Of a stretch of DNA of 16,397 nucleotides, positions 7,059 through 13,520 are shown piece by piece. Position 1 is the stretch's first letter. Every line of letters begins with the position of its first letter. Source of the stretch: JAXHLG01 sp046497225 (GTDB lineage Bacteria > Patescibacteriota > Minisyncoccia > Moranbacterales > DUUL01); contig JAWOGA010000017.1 in NCBI GenBank assembly GCA_046497225.1, positions 1 through 16,397 of the forward strand, read 5' to 3'. The notes beneath the pieces are model-generated. The model was not told the origin of the DNA. It saw nothing but the letters and a program-made list of their open reading frames with translations, and ran no database searches. The translations under genes were made by a program, and so were the position numbers.

Positions 7059-7601
7059 TTAATCTTTCTGCATAGGAAAACCAAGTAATTCAAACAACCT
7101 TGTTCCTTCATCCTTGTTTCCGGCGGTAGTTTTAATGGTTATCTGAAAACTAAAAATGGTTTTGATATCATCATGAGAAATTTCCGGAAAAACCAATTGT
7201 TCTTTAATTCCATAATTTAAATTTCCTTGTCCATCCACGTTTCTTCTCTCTATTCCTCTGAAGTCTCTTATTCTCGGCAAAGCCACTCCTATAAATCTTT
7301 CTATAAAATCCCACATTCTTCTCCCTCTTAATGTTACCACGGCTCCAACTTCTTGTCCCTCTCTAACCTTGAAACCGGAAATAGATTTTTTGGCTTTGCT
7401 TAAAACAGGATTTTGTCCAGTAATTAATCTTAAATCATTAATAACATCTTTTTTAAATTCCGGATTTTTATCAGCTTTAGATAAACCAACATTTACAGAA
7501 ATTTTTTCCGGCGCGGCAATAGCTCGACTATTGTTCTCCTTGAATTCTTTCTTTAGCTGAGGAATAACTTCTTCTATATACTTTTTTCTCAAATTATTCA
7601 T
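7059..7601 (-). CDS. rplE: 50S ribosomal protein L5
   Basis: L5 binds 5S rRNA and forms the intersubunit bridge at the central protuberance. The 180 residues match the family length. Recognisable stretches are NNLRKKYIEEVIPQLKKEF at the N-terminus, TGQNPVLSKAKKSISGFKVREGQEVGAVVTLRG in the middle (about 58-90), the FRGIERRNVDGQGNLNYGIKEQLVFPEI loop (about 114-141), and the GTRLFELLGFPM ending. The gene is 31 nt after rplX in the normal order. AAGAAG about 10 nt before the ATG is the closest thing to a Shine-Dalgarno in this part of the operon, and it is weak. Confidence 0.96.
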   Translation of the reverse strand: MNNLRKKYIEEVIPQLKKEFKENNSRAIAAPEKISVNVGLSKADKNPEFKKDVINDLRLITGQNPVLSKAKKSISGFKVREGQEVGAVVTLRGRRMWDFIERFIGVALPRIRDFRGIERRNVDGQGNLNYGIKEQLVFPEISHDDIKTIFSFQITIKTTAGNKDEGTRLFELLGFPMQKD

Positions 7602-7632
7602 AAACTTCTTTATTACAACTGTATTAAATAAA

Positions 7633-7944
7633 TTAAAATCCGGCGTTGCATTTTTTGCAAACTCTCATTTTTTTGTCCGCCTCAAACTTAAAACCGACTC
7701 GGGTAATTTTTCCACATTTAGGACAGATAAGCTGAACATTGGAAATATCAATTGGCGCTAAAACTTCTACTATTTCACCCCTTCTTCCTCTTCCGTCTCC
7801 TTTTACATGTTTCTTGATCTTATTAACGCCTTCAACTACTACTTTTCCTTTCTCTCTGTCAACTTTATTGATCTTGCCCTTAACACCCCTGTCTTTGCCT
7901 GATAAGACTTTCACTTTATCGTTTTTTCTAAGTCTGATTTTCAT
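7633..7944 (-). CDS. rplX: 50S ribosomal protein L24 with C-terminal zinc ribbon
   Basis: L24 is an assembly initiator of the 50S subunit, near the exit of the peptide tunnel. The 103 residues contain a KOW motif (KVKVLSGKDRGVKGKINKV, about 10-28), the conserved GVNKIKKHVKGD stretch (39-50), and a C-terminal zinc ribbon with Cys74-x2-Cys77 and Cys96-x2-Cys99 around TRVGFKF. The ribbon occurs in many bacterial L24 proteins but is lost in others, so with type Z S14 this operon has two predicted zinc proteins. It lies in the usual rplN-rplX-rplE order, but the 119-nt gap after rplN is long. Confidence 0.96.
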   Translation of the reverse strand: MKIRLRKNDKVKVLSGKDRGVKGKINKVDREKGKVVVEGVNKIKKHVKGDGRGRRGEIVEVLAPIDISNVQLICPKCGKITRVGFKFEADKKMRVCKKCNAGF

Positions 7945-8044
7945 AAAAAATTATCTTAACAAAAATTATTATCTTGGATTAGTTGTAAATTGAAATCATT
8001 AATTGCTCAATCCGTTATCCCAAAAACCATTCAATGAAAACAAT

Positions 8045-8059
8045 AATTCAATCTGCAAC
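8045..8059 (-). repeat. Post-stop motif GTTGCAGATTGAATT after rplN
   Basis: The minus strand reads GTTGCAGATTGAATT a few nucleotides after the rplN stop codon. An almost identical 15-mer (14 of 15) lies at the equivalent place after rplP (9030-9044). The function is unknown. Confidence 0.5.
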
Positions 8060-8063
8060 AAAA

Positions 8064-8429
8064 TTAGTAAACTTCTTTTGCCGAAGAGACTATCTTCATA
8101 AAACCTTCTTCTCTAACTTCTCTGGCAATAGGACCAAAAACTCGAGTTCCTTTAGGGTCTTTTCCGTCAACAATTATAGCGGCATTATCATCAAACTTTA
8201 TATAAGATCCGTCTTTTCTCCTATATGGTTTTCTTTGTCTTACAATAACAGCTTTTACAATATCTTTCTTTTTTACTGCTCCCCTGGGTTCGGATTCCTT
8301 AACAGATGCTAGAATTATATCTCCGAGAGCGGCATACCTCCTCCTGGATCCTCCCAATATTTTAAAACACTGGATAACTTTTGCTCCTGAATTGTCTGCC
8401 ACCTTTAATTTTGTCTCTACTTGAATCAT
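8064..8429 (-). CDS. rplN: 50S ribosomal protein L14
   Basis: L14 lies at the subunit interface beside L19 and is also the docking site of the RsfS silencing factor. The 121 residues are close to the usual 122-123. The family core is clear: MIQVETKLKVADNSGAKVIQ at 1-20, RRRYAALGDIILASVKE at about 29-45, and VFGPIAREVREEGFMKIVSSAKEVY at the end. It marks the start of the spc half of the cluster, but only 46 nt separate it from rpsQ. No internal promoter is obvious, so it is probably co-transcribed with the S10 half. Its leader is a heptamer array (8433-8462) instead of a Shine-Dalgarno. Confidence 0.96.
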   Translation of the reverse strand: MIQVETKLKVADNSGAKVIQCFKILGGSRRRYAALGDIILASVKESEPRGAVKKKDIVKAVIVRQRKPYRRKDGSYIKFDDNAAIIVDGKDPKGTRVFGPIAREVREEGFMKIVSSAKEVY

Positions 8430-8432
8430 AAT

Positions 8433-8462
8433 CTTGTAATTAGTAATTTGTAATTAGTAATT
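8433..8462 (-). repeat. Heptamer array in the rplN leader
   Basis: The minus strand carries four degenerate copies of a CNAATTA heptamer (variants CTAATTA and CAAATTA) ending 3 nt before the rplN ATG. The same word family fills the leaders of rplV (10711-10735) and rpsS (11220-11250). There is no Shine-Dalgarno in between. Confidence 0.75.
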
Positions 8463-8475
8463 CGGACTTAAAAAA

Positions 8476-8751
8476 CTATTCATCGTCCACTACTTTCCAG
8501 CACTTCTCTTTGCTAACCGGTTTAGTTTGGGTAATAACAACTTCATCTCCCACTTTATAGGCATTTTTTTCGTCGTGAGCTTTGTACTTTCCGGTTTTCC
8601 TGTATTTCTTAGAGTAAATCGGGTGGGTTTTCAGATCAGTCACCTCAACCACAATTGTTTTGTCATTTTTATCGCTAACAACTACGCCCTTTTTCTTAAC
8701 CAAAATCTTTTCATTCGAATTTTTCGGGCTTTTCTTCTGATTATTTTCCAT
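8476..8751 (-). CDS. rpsQ: 30S ribosomal protein S17
   Basis: S17 is an OB-fold protein that binds 16S rRNA early in assembly of the 30S body. The core starts near residue 20 (KKGVVVSDKNDKTIVVEVTD) and includes HPIYSKKYRKTGKYKAHDE and the CWKVVDDE ending. A hydrophilic N-terminal extension of about 15 residues makes it 91 residues against about 84 in E. coli. It is in its normal place after rpmC (35-nt gap) and before rplN (46 nt). The ATG at 8751 is preceded by T-rich sequence without a Shine-Dalgarno. Confidence 0.94.
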   Translation of the reverse strand: MENNQKKSPKNSNEKILVKKKGVVVSDKNDKTIVVEVTDLKTHPIYSKKYRKTGKYKAHDEKNAYKVGDEVVITQTKPVSKEKCWKVVDDE

Positions 8752-8786
8752 AAAAACTATAACTTAATTATTTCTAATTCCAAAAA

Positions 8787-8984
8787 TTATTTCTTATCAC
8801 CGTATTTTTCATTCAAAACAGTTAAAATTCTGGCAATGTCTCTTCTTAAATGTTTGTAGTTCTGGTGATTCTTGGTTTGCCTAGATTTAACACTAAATCT
8901 TGTTTGGCACAAAAGAGCCCTTTTTTCACTAAGAAGATTCTGCAATTCTTCTTTGGTCTGATTTGTTAATTCTTGAGCCTTCAT
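8787..8984 (-). CDS. rpmC: 50S ribosomal protein L29
   Basis: L29 lies beside L23 at the exit of the peptide tunnel, where signal recognition particle and trigger factor dock. It is a short two-helix protein; 65 residues is normal. The sequence has the expected helix-turn-helix pattern (ELTNQTKEELQNLLSEKRAL at 5-24) and the central SVKSRQTKNHQNYKHLRRDIARILTVLNEK segment that matches the family signature. A Cys at 26 is not conserved as far as I know. It follows rplP after 64 nt that contain a small hairpin. Confidence 0.93.
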   Translation of the reverse strand: MKAQELTNQTKEELQNLLSEKRALLCQTRFSVKSRQTKNHQNYKHLRRDIARILTVLNEKYGDKK

Positions 8985-9010
8985 AATTCTAATACCGTTA
9001 CAAATTAATT

Positions 9011-9046
9011 CTGTTGATTTAAATAGATAAATTTAATCTGCAACAG
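9011..9046 (-). other. Intercistronic hairpin between rplP and rpmC
   Basis: Perfect 6-bp arms CTGTTG and CAACAG (9011-9016 and 9041-9046) enclose further AT pairing, so the minus-strand transcript can fold just after the rplP stop at 9049. A long T tract does not follow, so it does not look like a terminator. A processing or mRNA-stability role is possible. Confidence 0.35.
9030..9044 (-). repeat. Post-stop motif GTTGCAGATTAAATT after rplP
   Basis: Near-identical copy (14 of 15 bases) of the motif after rplN at 8045-8059, also located within a few bases of the stop codon. It overlaps the hairpin at 9011-9046. Confidence 0.5.
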
Positions 9047-9048
9047 CG

Positions 9049-9459
9049 CTAATCTTTACTTACAAATTTAGTCTTAACACTTAATTTATCCGAAGCCAAT
9101 TTCATAGCTCTCTTGGCCACTTCTTTTTTAATCCCGTCTATTTCAAATAAAACTCTTCCCGGCTTCACCTTGGCAACGAAAAATTCCGGATCTCCTTTTC
9201 CTTTTCCCATCGGAACTTCGCTTCCTTTTCTAGACATTGGATGATCGGGGAAAATTCTAATCCAAATCTTGCCTCCCTTTTGAACATATCTGGTCATTGC
9301 TCTTCTGGCTGCCTCTATTTCTCTGGCATTAATTAAGCCTGCATCCAAAGTTTTCATTCCAAATTCTCCAAAAGAAACCTGGGTACCTCTAGTGGCATTT
9401 CCTCTAATTTTTCCGCCTCGCTGCTTTTTCCTAAATTTTACCTTCTTAGGCATTAACAT
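9049..9459 (-). CDS. rplP: 50S ribosomal protein L16
   Basis: L16 contacts the A-site tRNA and the elbow region of the 50S subunit and is the target of evernimicin/avilamycin resistance changes. The 136 residues are full length, starting MLMPKKVKFRKKQRGGKIRG. Conserved blocks are NATRGTQVSFGEFGMKTLDAG (21-41), AREIEAARRAMTRYV (45-59), GKIWIRIFPDHP (63-74) and MGKGKGDPEFFVAKVKPGR (84-102). The residue aligned with E. coli Arg81, the hydroxylation site, is Pro83 here. The gap to rpsC is 19 nt, the tightest within the ribosomal gene cluster. GAAGAAG about 5 nt before the ATG is a weak purine-rich element, not a clear Shine-Dalgarno. Confidence 0.96.
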   Translation of the reverse strand: MLMPKKVKFRKKQRGGKIRGNATRGTQVSFGEFGMKTLDAGLINAREIEAARRAMTRYVQKGGKIWIRIFPDHPMSRKGSEVPMGKGKGDPEFFVAKVKPGRVLFEIDGIKKEVAKRAMKLASDKLSVKTKFVSKD

Positions 9460-9478
9460 ATTTCTTCTTCGTTAGTAG

Positions 9479-10147
9479 TTATTTAACACCCGAATTTCGC
9501 TTTGATTTATTCGAAAATTCTTTCTTGTAAAGCCAGACTTTAACACCAATCGTGCCATAAGTAGTATAAGCTACCGACTTGGCAAAATCAATATTAGCCC
9601 TCAAAGTGTGTAACGGTAGATTTCCCTTGGACAACCATTCTTTTCTTGACATTTCAGCTCCGCCCAATCTGCCCGACAATCCTATTTTGACACCCATAAC
9701 ATTCCTGTTTTTATTGGCCTTATCAAGGGTCATTTTCATTGCTCTTCTAAAAGAAACTCTCTTTTCAATTTGCTCGGCTATATCATCTGCTAAAAGTTGA
9801 GCATTTTCTTCCATATATTTAATTTCCTTCACATCCACTTTAACCTCGGAATTTTCCTTAAAAAAATATTTTTTCCTAATAGCCTCCTTGAGCTTCTCCA
9901 ATCCTTGACCAGCTCTCCCTATTAAAACTCCGGGTCTTGAAGAATAAATAAGGATTCTAACTTTTCCTACGCTCCTCTCAATTTCAATAGAAGCCACGCC
10001 GGCCTTTTGGAGTTTTTTCTTTAACTCTTCTCTTAATTTAACATCCTGTTGAAGATTTCTTTGGTAATTTTTATCGTTATACCAACGAGACTTCCAGGTT
10101 TTGTTAACTCCTATTCTAAACACTCTTGGATCTACTTTCTGTCCCAT
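9479..10147 (-). CDS. rpsC: 30S ribosomal protein S3
   Basis: S3 forms part of the mRNA entry tunnel and helicase on the 30S head. The 222 residues match the family. The N-terminus is canonical (MGQKVDPRVFRIGVNKTWKS). A type II KH domain carries the GRAG loop at 77-80 within PGVLIGRAGQGLEKL. The C-terminal domain has KIGLSGRLGGAEMSRKEW and LPLHTLRANIDFAKSVAYT followed by TYGTIGVKVW. A short Lys/Ser tail ends the protein. It is 32 nt after rplV and 19 nt before rplP. No Shine-Dalgarno is visible before the ATG at 10147. Confidence 0.97.
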   Translation of the reverse strand: MGQKVDPRVFRIGVNKTWKSRWYNDKNYQRNLQQDVKLREELKKKLQKAGVASIEIERSVGKVRILIYSSRPGVLIGRAGQGLEKLKEAIRKKYFFKENSEVKVDVKEIKYMEENAQLLADDIAEQIEKRVSFRRAMKMTLDKANKNRNVMGVKIGLSGRLGGAEMSRKEWLSKGNLPLHTLRANIDFAKSVAYTTYGTIGVKVWLYKKEFSNKSKRNSGVK

Positions 10148-10179
10148 CGAAAAAATATTAAAACTTAAATTATTTAAAA

Positions 10180-10707
10180 TTAATCGGATTTCTTACTTGC
10201 GTTAGATTTTCCTTTATCTTCCTTTTCCTTACTTTCAACCTTCTTCTCCTTTTTGTCAACTTTTTTATCATCCTCTTTATCTTTCTTCGGTTTACTTCCG
10301 ACTGCTGAAACACCTTCTTCCTTTTTCTTGCTTTTACCTGCATTCTTTTCAAATTGAACTTCACCCTCTCTTTGACTTTTCACACCCAAAATTAACTCTA
10401 TATGACAAGTTCTTTTTAGGAGTTGAGTAGCCCTTCCGAATGCCCTGGGGCGCCATCTCTTCATAGTAGCCCCTTCATTTACTTTAACTTCTGCAATATA
10501 TAAATCTTCTTCTTTCAACTTAAAGTTGTTCTGGGCATTAGCAACAGCGCTTCTCAAAAGCTTAAGTAAATCTTCACTGGCTCCTTTTTTCCATAACATC
10601 AACTGAATAGCCGCTTCTTCAACGCTCATACCCCTCAAAAGCCTGGTTATTTCCCTAACTTTTCTTGCTGATCTTCTATAATTTTTTAAACTAGCCTTAA
10701 CTTGCAT
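10180..10707 (-). CDS. rplV: 50S ribosomal protein L22 with a charged C-terminal tail
   Basis: L22 contacts all 23S domains and its beta-hairpin lines the peptide exit tunnel. The core spans residues 1-110: MQVKASLKNYRRSARKVREI, then LLKLLRSAVANAQNNF and the tunnel hairpin NEGATMKRWRPRAFGRATQLLKRT (78-101), ending HIELILG. About 65 extra residues follow, very rich in Lys, Glu, Asp and Ser, probably disordered, so the total is 175 against about 110 in model bacteria. The preceding spacer is 222 nt long and contains two competing hairpins and a heptamer array ending at the ATG; it is a paralogue of the spacer upstream of rpsS. The core is unambiguous; the tail function is unknown. Confidence 0.96.
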   Translation of the reverse strand: MQVKASLKNYRRSARKVREITRLLRGMSVEEAAIQLMLWKKGASEDLLKLLRSAVANAQNNFKLKEEDLYIAEVKVNEGATMKRWRPRAFGRATQLLKRTCHIELILGVKSQREGEVQFEKNAGKSKKKEEGVSAVGSKPKKDKEDDKKVDKKEKKVESKEKEDKGKSNASKKSD

Positions 10708-10929
10708 AAATTGGTAATTAGTAATTGGTAATTAGATAACTATTAAATTTCTTCTAATATATGAAAATTTATCCTCAGTCGCCAGTTTCTATAAATTCCG
10801 CGACCGAAGAGAGTTCTTAAATCGTCTGCGGCTTCGTCGCGAAGCAACGTGCCGTAAATCTTTTTTAAAATAACCTTCTCCGTTTTCTTCACTTTCGAAC
10901 TTTATAAACCTAGAACTCTACAAACTAAA
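10708..10929 (-). repeat. Paralogous spacer element, copy 1 (rpsS to rplV)
   Basis: This 222-nt noncoding spacer resembles the 208-nt spacer on the other side of rpsS (11215-11422). Both begin just after a stop codon with GTTCTAGGTTTATAAAGTT-type heptamer words (here 10886-10929). Both have a middle segment containing an AACTG..GAC.GAGG string. Both end with ATTTAATAGTTATC followed by CNAATTA heptamers directly before an ATG (10711-10735). I see no open reading frame of note in it. It also holds the hairpins at 10799-10845. Confidence 0.7.
10799..10845 (-). promoter_or_regulatory. Two mutually exclusive hairpins upstream of rplV
   Basis: In the transcript a GC-rich patch can form a 6-bp hairpin (GCTTCG, loop CGA, CGAAGC; 10831-10845). 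The middle segment (10832-10841, CGCGACGAAG) can instead pair with a downstream segment (10799-10809, CTTCGGTCGCG) in a 10-bp stem with one bulged G. The two structures share an arm, so only one can exist at a time, as in attenuators and riboregulators. There is no T tract after either stem, so control of translation or mRNA processing of rplV would be more likely than termination. Confidence 0.4.
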
Positions 10930-11214
10930 CTATTTCTTAGCCTCTTGATCCTTCTGCATCTTTCCTCCATGCTTAACAAATTTTCTAGTCGGAGAAAATT
11001 CACCCAGCTTGTGACCCACCATGTCCTCAGTGACAAAAACTTCCGTAAAACTTTTCCCGTTGTGAACTCCAAATACAAATCCCACCATCTCGGGAGTAAT
11101 AACAGCCGATCTTGACCAGGTTTTAATTACTTTCTTGTCCCCCGGCTTCAAATCCTTTACTTTTTTAAGCAATTTCTCATCTATAAAGGGGCCTTTCTTA
11201 ATTGATCTTGACAT
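10930..11214 (-). CDS. rpsS: 30S ribosomal protein S19
   Basis: S19 sits in the 30S head, binds with S13 near the A-site finger and contacts tRNA. The 94 residues match the family: MSRSIKKGPFIDEKLLKKV at the N-terminus, IKTWSRSAVITPEMVGFVFGVHNGK (about 30-54), and the signature MVGHKLGEFSPTRKFVKHG (about 65-83). The gene order rplB-rpsS-rplV is standard. What is odd is the flanks: it is bordered on both sides by paralogous noncoding spacers of about 210 nt, as though rpsS had been embedded in a duplicated element. The start ATG at 11214 follows a heptamer array and lacks a Shine-Dalgarno. Confidence 0.97.
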   Translation of the reverse strand: MSRSIKKGPFIDEKLLKKVKDLKPGDKKVIKTWSRSAVITPEMVGFVFGVHNGKSFTEVFVTEDMVGHKLGEFSPTRKFVKHGGKMQKDQEAKK

Positions 11215-11422
11215 AACTTGATAATTAGTAATTGGTAATTAGTAATTGGATAACTATTAAATCTCTTCTGGTACTTAAACTTTTTTATTAGCCCTCGGTC
11301 TTCAGTTGTCGATTATTAAACAGATTTTTTAGAGAAATTAGATTAACCAGAATAATTTTCTTTCTCTGCTTTCTTTACTTTCAAACTTTATAAACCTAGA
11401 ACCTAGAACTTTATAAACTGAG
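11215..11422 (-). repeat. Paralogous spacer element, copy 2 (rplB to rpsS)
   Basis: Noncoding 208-nt spacer related to 10708-10929. On the minus strand it opens after the rplB stop with repeated AGGTTCT/AAGTTTAT words (11371-11422), has a middle CAACTGAAGACCGAGGG string, and ends with ATTTAATAGTTATCC and CNAATTA heptamers (11220-11250) just before the rpsS ATG. The opening part recurs a third time after the rplU stop (14981-15045). No open reading frame or strong GC-rich stem was seen in this copy. Confidence 0.7.
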
Positions 11423-12259
11423 TTACTTCCTCCTCTTCTTCTGCCTTCTTTTGATGATATATTTATTAGAAGGCTTGCTCTTTTTCCTTGTTTTCTTTCC
11501 CAGGGCCGGTTTTCCCCAAGGGGTTTTCGGATATTTCAATCCAATTGGCTGCCTTCCTTCTCCTCCTCCATGCGGATGATCAACGGGATTCATAACAGAA
11601 CCTCTGACCTTGGGTCTTGCCATATGCCTTTTTCTTCCCGCCTTTCCAACTCTATATGCGCTATATTCAAAATTACTTATTTGTCCAATTGTTGCAAAAC
11701 ATTCATTTGGAATCATTCTAATTTCTCCGGAAGCCATTTTCAAGTGAGCTACCTTTCCTTCAATGGCTTGCACAATAACTGCCGTTCCAGCGCTTCTAGC
11801 AATTTGTCCACCTTTTTGGGGTTTCATTTCAACATTGCTAACAAAGGTTCCAACCGGAATATTCTTCAACTGCAATCTATTGCCGTCTTCAACCGGAGCA
11901 TCTTCTTTAGTAATAATCTCCTTGCCCTTTTTCATTCCCTTGGTAGCTAAAACATACCGCTTTTCTCCATCTTTGTAAACAACCAAAGCAATCAAAGCAT
12001 TCCTATTGGGGTCTTTTTCAATAGATTCAATTTTCCCGGAAATACCAATTTTATTCATTTTAAAGTCAACATCTCTATATCTTCTCTTATTTCCTCCTCC
12101 TCTGTGACGAACAGATATAGTTCCTTTAGATCTCCCCACTTTTTTCTTCAAATTGCGAGACAGACTTTTCTCCGGTTTTTTATCAGTCAAATTCTCCGGT
12201 TTAACAACCGACATTCCTCTCCTACCCGCATTATTTTTTCTGTAAACTTTAACCGACAT
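11423..12259 (-). CDS. rplB: 50S ribosomal protein L2
   Basis: L2 is among the most conserved ribosomal proteins and is needed for subunit joining and peptidyl-transferase integrity. The 278 residues are full length. Clear signatures are RNLKKKVGRSKGTISVRHRG followed by GGNKRRYRDVDF (about 35-66), the RSAGTAVIVQA segment (about 155-165), and VMNPVDHPHGGGEGR (222-236), whose His228 and His230 lie where the functionally important histidine of E. coli L2 is found. The lysine/arginine-rich C-terminus (KKTRKKSKPSNKYIIKRRQK, then KRRK) is typical. It follows rplW by 67 nt; the leader is an array of TAAGCTA words. The 208 nt downstream are one copy of the paralogous spacer. Confidence 0.97.
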   Translation of the reverse strand: MSVKVYRKNNAGRRGMSVVKPENLTDKKPEKSLSRNLKKKVGRSKGTISVRHRGGGNKRRYRDVDFKMNKIGISGKIESIEKDPNRNALIALVVYKDGEKRYVLATKGMKKGKEIITKEDAPVEDGNRLQLKNIPVGTFVSNVEMKPQKGGQIARSAGTAVIVQAIEGKVAHLKMASGEIRMIPNECFATIGQISNFEYSAYRVGKAGRKRHMARPKVRGSVMNPVDHPHGGGEGRQPIGLKYPKTPWGKPALGKKTRKKSKPSNKYIIKRRQKKRRK

Positions 12260-12263
12260 ATTT

Positions 12264-12295
12264 TTAGCTTATTAGCTTATAGCTTGTAGCTTATT
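12264..12295 (-). repeat. TAAGCTA word array in the rplB leader
   Basis: The minus strand carries four copies of a 7-8-nt word around AAGCTA (variants TAAGCTA and CAAGCTA) ending about 4 nt before the rplB ATG at 12259. It follows the same layout as the arrays before rplN, rplV, rpsS, rpsN and rplF but with a different word. Confidence 0.7.
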
Positions 12296-12326
12296 AATTA
12301 AAAATTCTAACTTTTAATCTCACAAA

Positions 12327-12746
12327 TTAACTCTCAAATAATTTTATCTCTTGTCCTGATTTAATTGTTACCACAGCCTTTTTCTTGCCCTTTTTCTTAC
12401 CTGAAATCATTCTGAAATTATGAGTTTTAGGCTTATTCCTAATAATATTCACCTTGACAACATCAACTCCGTATAAAGATTCAATGGCGCGAGCTACTTC
12501 TTTCTTGTTGGAAGTACTTCCAATTTCAAACACATATTTTCCCAAATCGTTCTTACTAATGGCATCTTCGGAAACAATAGGCAGAATAATCGTTTTATTG
12601 ACCAAATCCGCATTAGCCTTCAACTCTTTACTAATCTTCTTTTTCTTGGATTTGGAAGATTTAGCGCTCTTCTTTTCCTCGCTTTTCTTCACCTCTTGGT
12701 CTTCTCCGGTATCTTCCTCCTTATTTTTTCTTAATAATGCTGTCAT
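12327..12746 (-). CDS. rplW: 50S ribosomal protein L23 with N-terminal charged extension
   Basis: L23 is at the tunnel exit and is the docking site for trigger factor and signal recognition particle. The conserved core starts at about residue 48 (LVNKTIILPIVSEDAISKNDLGKYVFEIG) and includes NKKEVARAIESLYGVDVVKVNII and the loop RNKPKTHNFRMISGKKKGKKKAVVTIKSGQ. Before it lies an extension of about 45 residues rich in Lys, Glu and Ser, giving 139 residues against about 95-100. I kept the ATG at 12746 because no better start with a Shine-Dalgarno was seen; a later start would shorten the extension only. The gap after rplD is 33 nt. Confidence 0.93.
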   Translation of the reverse strand: MTALLRKNKEEDTGEDQEVKKSEEKKSAKSSKSKKKKISKELKANADLVNKTIILPIVSEDAISKNDLGKYVFEIGSTSNKKEVARAIESLYGVDVVKVNIIRNKPKTHNFRMISGKKKGKKKAVVTIKSGQEIKLFES

Positions 12747-12779
12747 AACTTATATTAAATATATTCCTTGTTAACAAAA

Positions 12780-13463
12780 TTATTTTTCTTCATTGGTAGC
12801 GGTCTCATCTTGTTTGTTGCTTTCAGCAGACTTTTCTTTCAGATATTTAGATTCAATTTCCTTAATCCCTTCCTTTGTTAAGATTAAATATTTCTTGTTT
12901 AACATATCATAAACATTCAACTTATCCACTGAAATATTCTCTACATTTGCCAAATTGCGACTAACCTTAGACTTTTCCGCTTCATTCTTATTAAAAGCCC
13001 ACAAAATAGAACCTTCTAAATTTAAATTTCTCAAAACTGCGCCTGCTTGTTTAGTCTTATTTTCCTTAAAATCGTTGTTTTCCAAAATAATTATTTCCTT
13101 ATCAGCCAACTTTCCGCTTAATACCATCTTAGTAGCCGCTCTTTTCATCTTTTTATTAATCTTTTTCTCATAGTTCCTCTCATTCCTAGGTCCAAAAACT
13201 ATCCCACCTTTTCTCCAAATAGGATTTCTAACAGTTCCCACTCTTGCTCTCCCGGTCCCCTTTTGCCTCCAAGGCTTTCTAGTAGAACCCCTTCTTTCAG
13301 CTCTGGTTTTGGTGTGCGCATTGTTTTGCCTTTGGTTGGAAGCTTGGGAAACATAAACTTGATGAATCAAATCGTCATTCCTTTTCACACCAAAAACTTC
13401 CTCCTTTAAATTCAGGTCTTCTTTCTTTTCTCCTGATAATTTTTTTACCTCAACCTTGGGCAT
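12780..13463 (-). CDS. rplD: 50S ribosomal protein L4
   Basis: L4 reaches the peptide tunnel with an extended loop and in E. coli also represses the S10 operon by acting on its leader. The 227 residues include the conserved loop with RAERRGSTRKPWRQKGTGRA (about 55-74), then NPIWRKGGIVFGPRNERNY and KKINKKMKRAATKMVLSGK. The C-terminal globular domain ends near YLILTKEGIKEIE, and a short acidic/polar tail of about 19 residues follows. Normal length is about 200-207. The gene is 57 nt after rplC in standard order. Whether it autoregulates here is open; a large stem in the rpsJ-rplC spacer is a candidate target. Confidence 0.96.
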   Translation of the reverse strand: MPKVEVKKLSGEKKEDLNLKEEVFGVKRNDDLIHQVYVSQASNQRQNNAHTKTRAERRGSTRKPWRQKGTGRARVGTVRNPIWRKGGIVFGPRNERNYEKKINKKMKRAATKMVLSGKLADKEIIILENNDFKENKTKQAGAVLRNLNLEGSILWAFNKNEAEKSKVSRNLANVENISVDKLNVYDMLNKKYLILTKEGIKEIESKYLKEKSAESNKQDETATNEEK

Positions 13464-13520
13464 ATAATTAAATTATTCTTGTTACTTAACTTAAAATGTT
13501 TTGAAAAACCTTGTAATATT

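Noticed and set aside
10170..10364. Arg/Lys-rich 64-residue frame overlapping the rplV tail
   Set aside because: It is an alternative frame of the lysine-rich L22 tail with no ribosomal protein signature.
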